DNA of 64,000 bases from Porphyra umbilicalis (lineage: Eukaryota > Rhodophyta > Bangiophyceae > Bangiales > Bangiaceae), in NCBI GenBank assembly GCA_002049455.2, contig KV918776.1, positions 1-64,000 on the forward strand, written 5' to 3'. Of this stretch, positions 62,721 through 64,000 are shown piece after piece. Within the stretch, counting starts at the first letter, position 1. Each line of letters opens with the position of its first letter. The notes beneath the pieces were generated by a model that was given only the letters and a program-made list of their open reading frames with translations, ran no database searches and had not been told where the DNA came from. The position numbers and the translations under genes were made by a program.

Positions 62721-64000
62721 ACGGTCAGCGGCAGAGTCCCTCTGATGATGTGGCAAAGATGAGCGGCGACAGCAAATCAAGAGCCGAATATTTCTGCATG
62801 ATTGCTATGCTGTACACTGCGGGTCGGTATTTCATCGCCGGGATAGTCCATACTTTGCCGGCTTGTAAATCTATAACGAGTAGAGGCGAAAGAATGTTTT
62901 AAGATAGCCATGAAAAGGTCGTGAGAGATGGCCTGAGCGCGATTCGGAGGATTATGTGAACAATAGTTCCGTGGATCAGAGAGAATCTTATCTTTCATAT
63001 TGCCCGATTCTCGAGTGACCACTGTGATTCGGCAGTTCATCACTACAGTTCGTGGACTCATTCAGCGGATCACATGCAGGACTGTTTCCGGGATCGTTCC
63101 AGAAGCAGTGTCATCCTGACCCGCAGATCATCTCGAGGACTGTCCCCCGAGATAAAGGTGAGGGGTTGTTCAACTGCTAGTCTGAATGCCTCTTCCGCAA
63201 ACACATTGTCTGCCTATTCCGGCAACAGCGTGAACAAAAACCATTTGACACTCCCTCCGTTCAGACCAATGCCCATGGTGGAGTCTGACGTATCACTCAT
63301 GGGATTGTGTATTCTGGTGCCAGTGCTTCTGACATGTATAAAACCAGGGGGTTGCGAGTTCGGGACGGGCTGTGTCAGGACGATAGGGGACGAGATTGCC
63401 ACTGAGCTGAACACGAAGTTTCTGCGCGTGAAGGAGACTCAATCATTGAAAAATCGGGACTGGGTGCGTCCGGCACTTCAAGGCAGTCTCGATGAGCCAG
63501 ATGACGCATGTGTACCCAGTTCCCATCCCATCTTAGCCGGGAAACAGCGTGTCGGTCGCACGACTACCAAGTCCAATTGATGCTCCCACTGCACACGTTT
63601 CGTGGCCCAGGAGCGACGCCCCATGGGCTGGTCTTGCTCTTTGATCGGTTGCGGCAGACCCTCCTCACGAATTTACTTAAAGTAGCCCACGCTATAATCT
63701 ACGATCGAGTCCTTGAGACAGAAATCTATATCAATCTTGCGCATTTGGTCACTCAATCTATAACGACGATCCTCAGGATTATTGTACTCCCACGCCGAAA
63801 CAGTCCTGAGCACGACTCCCAGGATGATTTTACTCTCACTTCACGACCGTTCTCCGCTCGATTCGCAGAACAATTCGAACCATCGAATGAGAATGATTCT
63901 TCATGAGCGTGTGGCAGCAACCTCGCCGGACAATTGCCGAATCTACCGGTGCTGGTGTGATGATGATTCCCAGTGAATATCGGTGCAGATGGTCTTCGAG
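62721..64000. other. AT-richer right end, nothing recognised
   Basis: Composition shifts to near 50 percent GC. A 168-codon plus-strand frame at 63074-63580 and a minus-strand frame at 62777-63061 resemble no family I know, and their codon use gives no clear coding signal. The sequence could be single-copy host DNA or an old unlisted repeat. Confidence 0.35.

Noticed and set aside
63074-63580. A 168-codon plus-strand gene in the AT-richer right end
   Set aside because: No recognisable motif, competing frames on the other strand, and no upstream or downstream signals. Left as unassigned.
1-64000. Bacterial or viral genome origin
   Set aside because: No operons or prokaryotic gene spacing. 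The content is nested Copia, Gypsy and Harbinger elements with eukaryotic initiator-tRNA priming.

Overview
The window looks like nuclear DNA of a GC-rich eukaryote and is built almost entirely of transposable elements. No host housekeeping gene was recognised. The Copia and Gypsy pol domains, a PIF/Harbinger transposase with a Myb-like partner, a BED-finger fragment and the C-rich low-complexity tracts rule out a prokaryote. The composition and the mix of Copia, chromodomain Gypsy and Harbinger elements would fit a bangiophyte red alga (Porphyra/Pyropia type). That assignment is an inference from memory of such genomes and is not proved here.

Region 1 (974-25342) is one old minus-strand Copia element, Copia-1, with 367-bp LTRs at both ends and a near-matching 5-bp target duplication. 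Other insertions have blown it apart: a TIR element of about 590 bp (2701-3291), a complete-length minus-strand Gypsy (Gypsy-A, 3801-19608, exact CCTTG duplication), and an unclassified 3.0-kb insertion between ACTTT repeats (20412-23411). Gypsy-A itself is split in gag by a compound insertion (13267-17466) made of a miniature LTR element (TRIM) and a 5'-truncated plus-strand Copia-2. LTR divergence by eye (about 15 percent for Copia-1, about 6 percent for Gypsy-A) agrees with the nesting order.

Region 2 (25343-33400) holds a fragment of the Gypsy-associated extra ORF, a truncated BED zinc-finger (hAT-like) piece, a dispersed repeat (E), an unrecognised broken reading frame (29056-29967), and D1, a GC-rich repeat with AT-rich ends.

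Region 3 (about 33380-46654) holds two Gypsy remnants joined head to head: Gypsy-B on the minus strand and Gypsy-C on the plus strand. Gypsy-C is the same family as Gypsy-A and keeps its 647-bp 3' LTR. In Gypsy-A and Gypsy-C alike, a long ORF of unknown function (ORF X) lies between pol and the 3' LTR and converges on pol. A third ORF X copy is at 25785-27545.

Region 4 (46661-64000) begins with a second copy of repeat E and half of a D repeat (D2). A whole-looking 8.9-kb PIF/Harbinger element (47609-56474) is inserted into that D repeat, and the other half (D3) follows it. The Harbinger carries a DDE transposase gene, a convergent Myb/SANT-like gene, an 85-bp minisatellite, and subterminal clusters of a Myb-core motif including a 71-bp palindrome. 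A decayed Copia-3, a 1044-bp element with perfect 15-bp TIRs (F), another D-family element with different cargo (D4) and an AT-richer tail with nothing recognisable complete the window.

The two observations most worth following up are the conserved convergent ORF X of the Gypsy family, and the group of elements with AT-rich ends and highly GC-rich, interchangeable cargo.
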